From Adiantum capillus-veneris (Eukaryota > Streptophyta > Polypodiopsida > Polypodiales > Pteridaceae): DNA of 64,000 nucleotides. Numbering within the stretch: position 1 is the stretch's first letter; each line of letters opens with the position of its first letter. Where the stretch lies: NCBI GenBank assembly GCA_014529385.2, contig CM043945.1:97320612-97384611 (forward strand), read 5' to 3'. Shown in pieces: positions 50,101 to 63,366 of this stretch. The position numbers and the translations under genes are program-made. The notes below the pieces were generated by a model. The model did no database searches, was not told the DNA's origin, and was given only the letters and a program-made list of their open reading frames with translations.

Positions 50101-52597
50101 CACAAGCCAATCTACCAGCCTCATTCTTCTTGACAGAGTAGCTGATGTTATACCAAAATCATAAACAATGATTTAGTGGAATGAACCCACCATACTGTCA
50201 CACCATGAATGCATTAAAAAAATAGAGTGATAAGCCCCTGATGGCCTCAACAGTTTGAGCCGATGTCATATTGCCTTGCACGATTATATTGGTCGGGATA
50301 TATCATAGTTCATCGTTGCCACAAATGTAAAGTACAAGCTTGTATCCGTTTATTGCCAATTTGTCAAACCTATGTTCCCTTATCCTAATGGCTTCCAAAA
50401 AATGAAGTTCTATAGGCCTACACTCTCTTACATTGAAACTTCAAGGAGAAAGAAAGGTTAGAAAAGGTTAGAAAGGACCTACCGGAGAAGAAATGAAGCA
50501 TGGTGGCAACAAAGGAGCTTATATAGAGAACATAACATCTTTTGACTTTCCAATACCTCAAGGCTTTTCATCTCCTACACCATCACCCTTTACCAATTGT
50601 TTTGCAAGGTTTTTCATTTTTTCAAAATGGTGGGACCTTATATCCTTGATCCTAAATCAATGGATAGTACTAAAGCATGGAATAGAAGCCTTGCTTTGTG
50701 ATAAGTCTATCAAAGCACTTTGCTTTGCACAGCAGAGAAAAATTTTTCAAATGAAAGGTTAAAGATAGAAAAACAAGTAGAACTTGAAATCAACTAACCT
50801 TATCGCTCCTTGGAGAGTAGATGCCTTCGCTTGAATCTAGCTCATATCCATGTATGCTAAGAAATTTAGAGTTGCAGGGTGTATCCTACATACCCTCGTG
50901 GCTTGGCTCACTCATACTGCCCTCCAAAAAAAAATCAGGTAGACATATTGCTAAGTTTCCTAAAGTTCGTATGCTAATAGCATATTCCAAACTTTGGAAG
51001 CTTCTATGCAGTATGTCCTAAAGTTAAGTGTTGCTTCGCACAAGTTCATCAAAAATATGAGATAGAACAGATCTTGAGTGCTCATAGTTAACAGGTGCTC
51101 CTCTTGATGCACAGATGTCAAACCAAAAGAAAATCAACCTTGTCGAGCTTTCATAAAGAATTAACCTTGCCAAAGACATCTTATCGAGAATCTTGAGATT
51201 TTTCAATCTTGAAAAGATAGCTCAAGAAGTTTAGCTATCAAATTTCATCTTAATTGCCAAACTTTGATTAACCAAAGAAACATTTGCTTGCCAAGTTGGC
51301 ATTTTAGAAAATTTTGAAAGAATAATAAGTTCTAAATTTGAAACTTAAAATTAACATGCTTACCAATTTTGTTTAATCTCCACCCTTGGCATCGGAGTTC
51401 GTAGTCTCCTTGGTATGGTTGCCTTATTCAAAACAATGCATATGTGTAGAAGCCATTCCCTAGCAAAAATTCAGACTCCAAACTTGGAGATGGAGAAAGA
51501 GAGTCTCATGCTGGCTTCTTGAACTGTAAAGAGCCGGCCATGCCGAACATCTTTGGACCTTCAAAAAGTCTAGCAATAGGCCTTGCCGTACTAATAAACT
51601 TTAATGTGATACGACACCATAGTTCTCCCAAGGAGTTGATAATCATAGGAAGGACTACTTTATGTATCACCCAATGGAAAAACTTGGAGAGAAAAAAACA
51701 ACCCAAATTCTCAAGCATGTTGTAGAAGCGGTCAGCGGTGTCGCAAACCCATTCTGACTGTTGTTCGGCTTCTCTAACATGCATGGGAGGTTTATTTATT
51801 CATACAAATGTGATCTGCTACAAAAAAAAAAAAACAAAAAGTTTAATGCAACACCACTCGACAGCTGGAGTTAATTTTATTAAAAATGACAATTGAACCT
51901 GCTGGAATCAGTCCGTGCTGGCGTGGACTGGTTTCAACGAGTTTCAATAGGGGCAGGACATGGAGCACTCTGGAATGTGGAAACTACTCCTATGTTTGCA
52001 AGGAGATGCCCTAGAAGCTGATCATTGAATTCTTGCTTGCTTCAAGACAAGAAACACATGTAAGGAAACGTCAAGGCCTATTTGGATATGTATGGTCTTT
52101 GTCTGTCGAAGGGAAGAGGAGAAATAGGAGATTTGATGCATAACACATAAAACGATGCGCTATATCAACTGTAAGGGTGCTCCACATACTCTTCTACGAA
52201 GTTTCCAAACCATGACTAATGCAAATCCATCAACCTTGGAATTTGGCTAGCGGGAATTCAAGACATCCCCTTCCATTATCAACCTCCTTGGATCCATGAA
52301 AGCCATCATCTTCATAGCTTCTTTTCAATCTCCTCTTGCCTTGAGCACCCCTTCAAGCTCAAGCACTAATCGTATCACCTCACCCACCACTCTCCATGCA
52401 CTAAAACAAAAGAACCCTCTTCATGGAGTTCATTTCCAACATGCCGGATGCTCGCTATAGATAGATCCCCTGTTTTCCATATCGGTGCCATGGCAAAACT
52501 GTAGCGCATACGCATCTCCCTCCCGACCATTCACCCTGTAGTCGTGCGCATCAGGACAACAACAGGACTTGCATCTAACTTTCTAGTCAATATGAGT
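50101..52597. other. Unclassified region
   Basis: No recognisable gene or transposon. Open frames of 60-92 codons (for example minus 51784-51506) have no family features. A decayed LINE RNase H tail is conceivable near 50160-50095 on the minus strand but is not supported well enough to call. Confidence 0.5.
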
Positions 52598-52875
52598 CCT
52601 CTGCCAGTTGATGACCATCCTTATTCTTAAGGCCTTCATGTTCTTCCCCATCAAATGCCTACAAATTCTGCCTTGGAGTAGATGGAACACACCCTACGAT
52701 ATTGCAAATGTGACGTGTGTGTGGAGCACCACATCGTCTACCAGTTGATGGTCATCCTTATTCTCAAGGCCTTCATGTTCTTTCCCATCAAATGCCTGCA
52801 AATACTACCTTGGAGTACGTGGAGCACACCCTACGATATTGCAAATGGGACGTGTTGTGGAGCACACCCTACGTT
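52598..52875. repeat. Tandem duplication, ~139 bp x 2
   Basis: Units at about 52598-52736 and 52737-52875 share 'ccagttgatg', 'ggccttcatgttctt', 'catcaaatgcct' and 'ccctacgatattgcaaatg' in order, with about 10% differences. A partial third repeat of 'gagcacaccctacg' follows. Confidence 0.85.
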
Positions 52876-52955
52876 ATTGCAGAAGCCCGATTAGCTCTTA
52901 CAATCTTGGTGTTGAGCTCATCTAGAGTCACTCAATGGAACCACAGGATATGATC

Positions 52956-53021
52956 TCTCTCTCTCTCTCTCTCTCTCCTCCTCTCTCCTCTCTCTCTTCT
53001 CTCTCTCTCTCTCTCCCTCTC

Positions 53022-53116
<95 letters not shown>
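52956..53116. repeat. Interrupted (CT)n and (GT)n microsatellite
   Basis: CT array with several CC interruptions (52956-53045), then about 35 GT units (53046-53116). Confidence 0.95.
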
Positions 53117-53117
<1 letters not shown>

Positions 53118-53543
53118 CACATGTGTCATTTCTCTTTGGTTGCACCTGTGTGTATGACATATACATTAAAGTTACAGTTTCTAAGCCCAAAAAAAGTTAA
53201 ATGAAGCTGGATTCTCAGCCAGGATCCCTCAATTCATATGCTGTTGAAATCCCTTCACAAGAAAAAGCACTTGGCCTACATGTCCCTATAAAGAAGAACA
53301 TGCCCATTAGCCTCAAAAAAGGTCCGTCATGTCAACCCCTAAAGTCCTTGCACTTCTATAAAGTTCTAACATGCAATGTTATTTCCTGATCGGTATGCAC
53401 GTTTTTTACCATTTAATGCAAGATAAGAGAAGCCAAGCTTTGATTGATGAGAAATGGGATTTCAGATAAGAGGATGAAAGACCTTAGCTATCTACTATGT
53501 CACTATTCCATTGGGAAAGATGGATTAAGGGATCCATACGTAC
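53117..53543. other. Unclassified sequence
   Basis: No recognisable feature between the microsatellite and the unknown ORF. Confidence 0.5.
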
Positions 53544-54746
53544 ATGCATAATTGTTCAAACAAGTGTTCAATCAACCCACAACAAACTAAACCCCATAAT
53601 GAAGAAGAAGAAGAAGATGGCGAAGCAAACTCCCCCGCCCGTCTTAATCTTAGCCCGAAAGAAAACTTCGCCCCACCCGCACCCACCAAACCTTACAAAA
53701 AACCGGCATCTAGCCTCCAAATTTCCCTCAATACCATCAAACCTAATCCACCAAGCCTAAAGCCCTCATCATCCACCTTAAAACTGAAACCCCCTCCTCT
53801 GAACTGCGGTCATGTCTCTCCCCCTTCCTACTTGGATCACACCCAACAACAACACAAGATACCCCCCTCTCTATCCCTTGAAAAACCGAAGGATTTTGAA
53901 GACATCCTATCATCCTCCCTTGCCGAATTTCAAAAACTACACAAAAAGAAGTGCAAAACTACAATCTTCATCACTCACTTGGAGGAGTTAGATAAGCAAC
54001 AATTGGCTCCTAATAGCCTCAACATGAAACCACACCGTCTACAAATTGAAGACACACAAGCTCAAGCTCTTCTTAACGCAAAATTTACCGCTCTCACTAT
54101 CCAATATCAATTGGATTGCACCCAAGCCCTTATTTTAGCCAAGAAACACCTCCTTCAAAATCTCAACACCGAATTAAACAACTACCACGCTAATGTGGAC
54201 AACCGTCTCTCTAGCCTCACAACAAAACTCACACACATCTCCCTACCCCTAATCTCTACCCTAGAGTGGCAAGGCCACTTGAAAGAATGGAAGAATTCGA
54301 CTCTTCAACACTTCCTCTCTCTCATGCAAACACACATACTCAACACCCACCTAACCACCGTGAAAGAAGAAGAAGCTAAGAAGGCTAGAAAGCGAACCAT
54401 TACCGCTGCATTTGAAGAAATAAACCATCTTCCCAAAGAAGAATCTATCAAAGAACTTGTGGAGCGTGAGGTAATCAAACAAATGAAACACCTTCCCTCT
54501 TCCAAAATCACCCTCAACCAAAACCCTCCAATCTCTAATCCTCGTCCCACCTTACCTAAATCATCCTCTCTTCATACATCTTCCAAAGCCCCCTTTTTTC
54601 TACCAAGAGCCTCTCTCCCCTCTAAGCCAACCAAACTCGATCCAATCATCAAATCCAATAAATCACATTCTCATCATCCCTTCCTCAATAAAGCACAACC
54701 TCATCACCCTTTCCCCCAATCCACAACCAAACCATTTCAAACAAAC
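53544..54746 (+). CDS. Unrecognised Pro/Ser-rich and helical ORF, cut by an LTR
   Basis: An open frame of about 400 codons from ATG 53544 to the LTR boundary at 54747; beyond that point the frame reads LTR sequence. Residues 1-115 are Pro, Ser and Lys rich with little order. Residues ~115-300 look helical ('LLNAKFTALTIQYQLDCTQA', 'KKHLLQNLNTELNNYH'). Residues ~300-340 are charged ('EEEAKKARKRTITAAFEEIN'). A basic Pro/Ser tail closes it. I see no Cys/His knuckle, catalytic motif or membrane span. Being open over 1.2 kb among dead elements, it may be a young retroelement ORF1 or gag-like frame. I do not recognise the family. Confidence 0.5.
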
Positions 54747-55345
<599 letters not shown>

Positions 55346-55346
55346 G

Positions 55347-55359
55347 TGGTATCAGAGCC
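55347..55359 (+). promoter_or_regulatory. Primer binding site for initiator tRNA-Met
   Basis: TGGTATCAGAGCC, the usual plant copia/gypsy PBS complementary to the 3' end of tRNA-iMet, one base after the LTR end. Confidence 0.88.
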
Positions 55360-56332
55360 GAGGCTACGCTCCAGAGAATGCAGATTTGGATAACCAAAAG
55401 CTAAGTGTACTTGTCTTCTTTTGGTTTTCAAAATTTATAATTCTATGTGCTTGTTTTATATTCTCTTTTTCATGCAAATTTGACGTTAATCATTCATTAA
55501 TTTATAATTAGTGACATATCTGAATAAGATAGCAGCAATGATAATCTTATACTATAAGCAAAGTTTACATAATATTAATATATATATATATATATATATA
55601 TTAATAAGCACGATAAATATCGTCATACTATTTGTATAGGAGACAGAGAAGAAGAGCAGTTGCGGATAAATTATAATACTCTAGGAACAATCTCAGGAGT
55701 TGGAGAAGGTGAAGCATCCGAGCAAATTTTCTCATTAGTATCACAATCCTAAGAGACCCCAGCGAATTTCCAAAAGAGATGGAGCCGCCATCACAACGGG
55801 CACCAAGTGTCGAGTTTGCAGGAGCGGACAGCATGGCAGGTCAATTTCAACATCCACGGAAGTAGGCAAAGGAAACCGCCACCCGTGCTGGCTTGGGTGC
55901 AACCTACTCGACCTACATGTTACTTGGCAGTGCCATCAAGAGAAACGGCCGCACTAACAACCATTATCCTATTTGAATGGAAGCTTTGAACCACGAGCAG
56001 ATCTTCATGAGGATCAACCATTGGTGCATGGCAACACACCATCCATGAGTGCATGCAGACGTAGATTGTCCCTCAGTTGTTGTGGCACTGATTATAGGGC
56101 ATTGAGACGCAGTCGAATTCTCGCTCTCTCTCTCTCTCTTTCTCTCGTGTCGACCGCAGTTCAACGGCCAGTCTTCAACCACCCCCCTCGTCGTCATTGG
56201 CGCCCATAACATTTGCACGACGGTTTTTCATAGTTCATGCAGCAGTCAAGAGAGAGATGGAAGCTGCAGACACACACATACTCTCAAGTTGCGGACTCAC
56301 TGTCTGCTACTGTAGTGGCCGCCACTGCATGG

Positions 56333-56490
<158 letters not shown>

Positions 56491-56601
56491 CTTCAACTAC
56501 CTATCCGCCAACCATCCACTCCCTCACAAAAACTAGTGACTGCAAATCACAAGCACTCGCACCCTCCCAAGGCTCAGCGGCGGCTGAGAAGTTGCATGAT
56601 A

Positions 56602-56734
<133 letters not shown>

Positions 56735-58610
56735 CCGAATCTGGCGGTGATAATTACCAACGAGTCTAGCTGTTGGCGCATGCAGTAGCTGACGGCGCCC
56801 AAGTTGTAGGACTTCATGCTCCAGTGGCGGGCAACCCTAACCATCATGCATCACTCAATTCCTGCACGCCCCACCCCATGCAGAGTTCAGTCGCTTTCTA
56901 GCAACCCTCTTTCAGGCTCTCTGTCAACAACCCGTAGCGCCCATCTTCAGTGTGGTTTGCCAACCCACACACACACACAACCGGTGGTCGCCGTTACTCT
57001 CTGCAACTCAACTGTCTCTCTCTCCTACTATGCCCATAACCACCCATGCGGTTCTAAGCTTATTATAACCGATGTTTGCCAACCCCCTCTCTCTGATCAC
57101 CTACCATCCATCAACTAAACTTGTAGACAATGGCTTCCAACCACTTGACCCCTTCCCGGCTTCAGATGTTGAAGACTGGCCACTCACGCTTATCATGCAA
57201 AGTCTGTCACACCATTGCATGGTGGCATGGCAGTTTGCTGCAATATTTCTCCATTATTTGAGGTCTTCCTACGTACCTGTATCGCAACTAATTTGTGTCT
57301 TTGACTCCCTGCATTGCAAACATGCAAACCTCACCCGTGAAACATGAACCTCTACAACTGACCTCGGTCACTAGAGAAACCGTGCACTCAAGCAACTTGG
57401 TGATTGCCGAATTGAAAGCCTATTTTAACTCTACTTCAGTAACATATTTCGCCCCTCCCAGCACCTCATCGCAAAGGTATTCAACCAATTTGCAGACACC
57501 CGGAGATAGAGCTTCCTCATTAGCATTTAAGTCGTCAACAAACTTCCCAAACATAGGGTGCATTCAGGTGAGCGGAAGCCGTGGTTGTCGAGTAGCTGGA
57601 AAGCAGCAAACAAATATGGGATTGTTCTCTCCATGCGTTGTTTGAATGTAGAGAAGTCCCTCTTTCTCCACAGCTAAAGGTGTCCCCATTTCCACAACTT
57701 GTTCCAAGTAGGCTTTAGCGATGAGTTCTGGACGAGAGGATTGGTCCACAGCTTTTAAGTTTTTCAATCTGGGAACTTGTTCTCTGCATATCATCACTCA
57801 ACGCTAACAACTCAGTGTTCAATCAGTTGTTCTAGCTCCACTGTGAACTTATCTCGTGCGTCCCATAGATCTCGCTCATACCTTGCGGCAATCTGATTGG
57901 AAAGCCCATGTCAAAGATCCTCTACAAATTTCTGCATTGCTTCTCTTTGTGGATCACGTTTCTGTAAATCCTTTAAGTGTTCTTCAAATGCAATGAGTTT
58001 TTGGTGTGCCTCTTCCACTTCCCCCTCCTCCGCACACCTCCGCTTCCTTGCAGACGCACTCGCCGCCACCATCAGGTTTAGGGATTAGACTACTAAGTGG
58101 CACTCGTGCTAGGCACTGCAAGGCAACAACATCTGGCAACCATCGATTAAAGCTGCCATTTATTCAAGTGAAGGACTGTAAGGTTTCAAAACCAGAGTAT
58201 ACTCCACTAGACCTGTCTACAAGCACATGCATCGCAAATTTCTTGGCTTAGAAAAAGACACTCAAAATTCCGTCACCACACCCTGCAGATACATAGATAA
58301 ACCACAGTTTGCAGTAGGTGCGCAAGTTTTCAAGCCCCACGAGTCACAGCTGCAAGCTTCCCAGGTTGTAGCTGTGCTGCACAACACATCGCTTGCAAGC
58401 CTCACAGGTGCCCAACAGTCCGGGCAGGATTTTTCTCCGATATGAATACATAGGGTACTTTTCTACATGAGTTCTCTGGTTGCCACGTATCCTCCAGCAT
58501 AGCATGATCATGATGTTGATTTTAATCACGCTTTTACGATTTTAATTTTAGTCTTTTATTTTATTTCATTTTATTTTTGTGCCAAAGCATTGGTTTAGAT
58601 CCACAAGAAT

Positions 58611-58672
58611 TGTCTCAGTTTGGCCTTTTGACCTTTTGACGACGGTTAATATAACATTTCATTACATTTCTA
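58611..58672 (+). repeat. LINE 3' tail fragment
   Basis: 'TGTCTCAG' ... 'GGCCTTTTG' and 'GTTAATATAACATTTCATT' match the 3' tail of the minus-strand LINE at 35341-35401, reversed. No LINE coding sequence is visible upstream, so this is an extremely 5'-truncated insertion. It runs into 'tatctctctt' and a C-rich tract. Confidence 0.65.
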
Positions 58673-59374
<702 letters not shown>

Positions 59375-59896
59375 CAATTAAGGAGGTGAAGAAGAAGAAG
59401 ATGGAGATGGAGATGGAGCAAGAGCACTCTTCTATTGCACAAATGAGAGAATGAGTGAATTTTAGGTTTAGTCGGCTTTTATATGAGCTCACCCCATTCA
59501 CACTTGGGCGCCTATGCTTAGCCAACTAATCCCCTGAATGTCCCAGTTAGAGTGAGCCTCTCATCGGCGATCACTCTTACCCTTTTTCTATAGGACCGAC
59601 AAGCCCGGTACCTGACTCTACCAAATAAATAATACAATGTCCACCGTAGGTTACAACATCCGTCTCGTAGGTGATAGGGTGTCCGTGAGCCCGCTCTCTA
59701 CTAAGTATGGATCAGACGTGGTCAAAAGACGTATCAGCCATTCTAACTCCTCAAAATTCCTCTCACATGCTAGCGTACCTATCAAATCCCATTCACATGC
59801 AAGCACTGGAAAGACCATGTGAAATATTTGTGAAAAGTAACGAGGGTACCTCTCACCCAAGGCAAGAGTGGATGACTCTAGCGTACTAGCCATATC
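59375..59896. other. Unclassified flank of the minus-strand gypsy element
   Basis: No recognisable gene; a 92-codon minus-strand frame (59929-59651) lacks family features. Confidence 0.45.
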
Positions 59897-60118
59897 TGTA
59901 CACGCAAATAGATGATGGTTAGAGTGCAAATATTACAAGGGTCGTGTTCTTGTGCATAATTTATTTTTATGATTTGTGTTATGGCTCTTGCTCTTTTACT
60001 TTTTTATCTTGTTTTTGTGAGTATAAGGCTTTATATATACATTCCCTAAGATTGGAGATTAAGAGGTCAGGGAGAAAGGTTGAGAGGGAAGCAAGTGAAT
60101 AATGGATGTCCACAAACA
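59897..60118 (-). repeat. Probable 3' LTR of the second gypsy element
   Basis: On the minus strand the sequence just after the polypurine tract begins TGTTTGTGGACATCC. It contains a TATA-like 'TATATATAAAG' (about 60043-60033). A possible end is GTGTACA at 59897, giving 222 bp. The PPT-side boundary is well supported; the far end is tentative because the second LTR lies outside the window. Confidence 0.5.
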
Positions 60119-60132
60119 CTCCCCCCTTCCTT
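60119..60132 (-). promoter_or_regulatory. Polypurine tract of the second gypsy element
   Basis: Minus strand AAGGAAGGGGGGAG directly before TGTTTGTGG. Confidence 0.75.
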
Positions 60133-60225
60133 GGGTAGATCATACCGTTTGAAATGATGTCGTCACCCTTTGAAACCAATTGTTCCAGTTGGTAATAGGT
60201 GAGGATTTTTGCCAGTAGTTTTCTA

Positions 60226-61326
60226 TTACCCTAGGTGCCTCGTCAAGTTGCAAGGGTGGTAAGGTACTCTCCAGGATCGAACTTGAAGTGGTTCATCAGG
60301 TGATTCTTGAACACTGGGAGGTGTGGATTCTTTTGTAGCTTCATGGAGGTCCACTACTATAGATGGAGGCTGTGTAGAAGCTTTTACCTCTATGGATGTA
60401 TTACATGAGGAGCTAGAAGCTTCATGGAACTCCCCCCTTCGTGAGCTAGGTGGAATAAATTGGTTTTGCCTTGGAGTCCAAACTAGCTCTGGACTAGGTG
60501 TATAGCATTCTGTGATCTTTCCCTTCCCACGGTCTGCCATTGGCTTTAGCGTTACACTGTTTGACTCATATGGGTTTGTTGTCGATAGGGAAGGACACAT
60601 TTTACGTTTAGGTACCCAAATTTGCTCATTTCCATCATAGTAGCCTTGGGCTTCTAATAGTTGTTTTGAAATCCATCGTGATTTGGTCTTGACTCTCCTA
60701 GGGCGCGCTCTTGGTTTTCCGGGGAAATTTTTTCTTGGAATGGATGGGAGGGTTGAGGTAGTTGGAAGTAAGGCCTTGGGGACCCATTGGTATGTACTCT
60801 TAGGTCGTGCAGGTTAAGTACTTGCAATATTACTGCTTGCTGCAACTACAAGTGTTGAAGTGCTAGGTTCATGGGTAGCCGGCAAAGACGAGTTAACCAC
60901 CTTGGCTTGTGAATGTTGGCTATCCTTCAACTTTGCTAGAGTTTGCAACGTAGGTGACTTTGCTTGAATGATAGGGGTAAGAGTCGGTGGTCGCGTCGTG
61001 ACACTACCAGTATCCCAATCAATAGTGCATTTGGTTGCCAACATCCACGTGTGTCCCAGGTTTACGTTGCCTTCCATAGCTCCCGCAGGCATGACTAGAA
61101 ACCTCTGCACTATGCTTCCATTGTCATAGACAACAGGGGTCTGAAGGACTCCAAGAATAGCAGTTTTCTTTTTATTAATGCCCTTGACTTGCATCGTACT
61201 CGGGGATAGGGTCGGTTTCCCTAATTGACACCAAACTCCATAGGATAACAAATTGTGTTTAGCTCCTGTATCTAATAAGGCATTGTATAGTACTTTCCCA
61301 TAGATGCTATTTAGCTCAATTGGGTA
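60226..61326 (-). pseudogene. Second protease-like domain and W-motif tail
   Basis: Same frame as the upstream pol, after a single TGA at 61327-61329. 'LYNALLDTGAKHNLLSYGVW' carries the putative catalytic Asp (codon 61270-61272), and 'GHTWMLATKCTIDWD' matches the place of the LLLGQPW...MIDW block in the large element. A TAA at about 60814-60816 interrupts it, then the frame continues with W motifs: 'YQWVPK', 'SRWISK', 'QIWVPK', 'LVWTPR' and 'SWRVPY' (spacings 37, 19, 46 residues between the first four). It ends at 60226. The product would be a C-terminal extension of integrase. Both stops may be decay, or the first could be read through; sequence alone cannot tell. Confidence 0.75.
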
Positions 61327-63366
61327 TCATAGGGGTGGCTCAGATTCTAATGAGTCGTCATCTGTGTCCTCGAAAAATGCTCGCGTGATTCCCAGATTAG
61401 CCTCTCGTTGGCGTCTAAGACGTTGTTGTCGTTCTCGAGCCTCAACTCTTGCTTGGATTTTTTTAAGCTCTGCTTGTTCCTTGGCAGCCTTCTTTTGATG
61501 GATGGCTTGCAACTCTTCCTGGCTTAGAGGATCATAATATCTTTTGAATTTACTCCCATTAAGGAATCCAATGGTTTCAACTCCATCTAGAGTCTCCACA
61601 CGAATGGTACCTTGCGGGGTAATTTCACACACTCGATATGGTCCCTTACCAGCGTATTTCAATTTCTTCTTTTCATTACGTACCCCGTACATAAGAACTT
61701 TATCACCAACCTTGATGTCTTTATCCTTTAAATGGCTATCAAACCACTTCTTTCTCCTATCCTTCTCCACTAGAGAATTTCGCACAGCTAATTGCCTCTC
61801 TTCATCTAGCCTTTCCAGGATATATAATCGCTCCACTAAGGGGTTACCATCCCAACCTTCTTGAGAAGCTACTCGAAGACTAGGAATGACAAACTCCCAT
61901 GGCATAACTGCTTCTTGGCCATACACCATCTTAAACGGTGTGCAATTAATAGCAACTTTATACGCAGTACGATAAGCCCATAAAGCTGATGTAAGCTTTA
62001 GGTCCCAATCAGTGCGATGAGCCTCGACTGTCTTTGTCAAAATGGAGATGAGAGTTTTGTTGGTACTCTCAGCTTGGCCATTTGCTTGGGGATAATAGGG
62101 TGTAGACTTGTGGTGAGATATCATCAAGTTTGATGTGAGTTCTTTTATTACTTCATTTATAAAATGAGTTCCATTGTCACTCACAAGTTCAAAGGGGCAT
62201 CCAAAACGTGTGATAATGTTCTCAAAGAGGAACTTAGCTGTTGTTTTTGCATCCGCCTTTCGTGTTGCTTTTGCTTCAGCCCATTTGGTTACATATTCGG
62301 TAGCCACAATGATATATCGTGATTGCATGTTACGTGCAGCCGGACTAATCGGTCCTACAAAGTCTAAGCCCCACTTTTCAAATGGTTGGGTTACCTTGAT
62401 GGGATGTAGAGGTATCCTATCACTTCTTTGTGGCTTCTTGAAGCGTTGGCATTCATCACATCCCTTCACAAAAAGTGATGCATCCTTAAACAGAGTGGGC
62501 CACCAATAGCCTGACTGTAAGATCTTTCGGGCAGTCAACTTTCCTGAAAAGTGACCACCAGCTACGCCCATGTGTGCCTCTTGTAAAATATGTAAATACT
62601 CATCCTCGCGGACACAGTTTCTAAGAACATCATCTTTTCCTCTCTTATAGAGAGTTCCAGCCAGTAAGCAATAGGGTTTGCATTCCTTGATTAATTTTCG
62701 AGCTATATCTTTTCGCAGCTCTTTGGGTGGAAAACCATTAACTAAGAAGTTAACAATCTTTTCACTCCATTCGGGCATTGTCTCAACAATGAACAAAGGA
62801 GTATCAGGCAATTCATCATCAACCCCCGTAGGAGCTTTGCCATTAGGGATACGAGATAAATGATCCGCCATGACATGGTTCCTCCCAGGCCTCACAACAA
62901 CGGTGAAGTCAAACTCAAGAAGAATTAACAACCATCGTGTAATTCGACCTGTGGAACACGGCTTGTTTACCAAATATAGCAATGCTTGATGATCAACATA
63001 AAACACAAACTTGGTAGCAAGAAGGTAATAGCAAAATTTCTTTACTGCGTAAATCATAGCTAGACCTTCGCACTCTGTAGTAGTGTAGTTTATCTCGGCA
63101 TCATTTAATTGGCGACTTGCAAAGCTAATAGGGTAGTCCAATTTATGTTCTCTTGGTTGAGTTAGAACACACCCAATAGCAAAATTTGATGCATCAATAT
63201 CCACATGAAAAGGTACATTCCAATCAGGTGTTCGCAGGATTGGAGCACTTGTTAGGGCCTTCTTTAATAACTCATAAGATTGATGACATTCTTCCGGCCA
63301 GTGAAACTCGATAAGAAGCTTGTACAATGGACGCGCTATCTCGGCAAGTTTAAAATAAACCTTCAA
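61327..63366 (-). pseudogene. pol: RT end, RNase H and integrase
   Basis: A 679-codon open frame beginning at a TTG after a frameshift in the RT connection domain. RNase H: 'VDIDASNFAIGCVLTQ', 'FYVDHQALLYLVNKP', 'MADHLSRIPNG'. Integrase zinc region: 'EAHMGVAGGHFSG' and 'CDECQ', present only once here. Core Asp codon 62362-62364 ('WGLDFVGPIS'), Asp codon 62176-62178 ('VSDNGTHFINEV'), Glu codon 62068-62070 ('NGQAESTNKT'), spacing 61 and 35. C-terminal 'KDIKVGDKVLMYG' and 'GPYRVCEITPQG' follow. It ends in a Lys/Glu/Arg helix and TGA at 61327. Confidence 0.88.

Noticed and set aside
50095-50165. Possible end of a LINE RNase H domain on the minus strand (NISYSVKKNEAGRLA)
   Set aside because: A stop lies just upstream and there is no further similarity; too short to call.
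51506-51784. 92-codon minus-strand frame with a moderately hydrophobic segment
   Set aside because: No family features, no neighbouring exon signals that I can defend; may be chance.
59651-59929. Possible gag start next to the minus-strand LTR
   Set aside because: It lies outside the element's 3' end and shows no gag motif.
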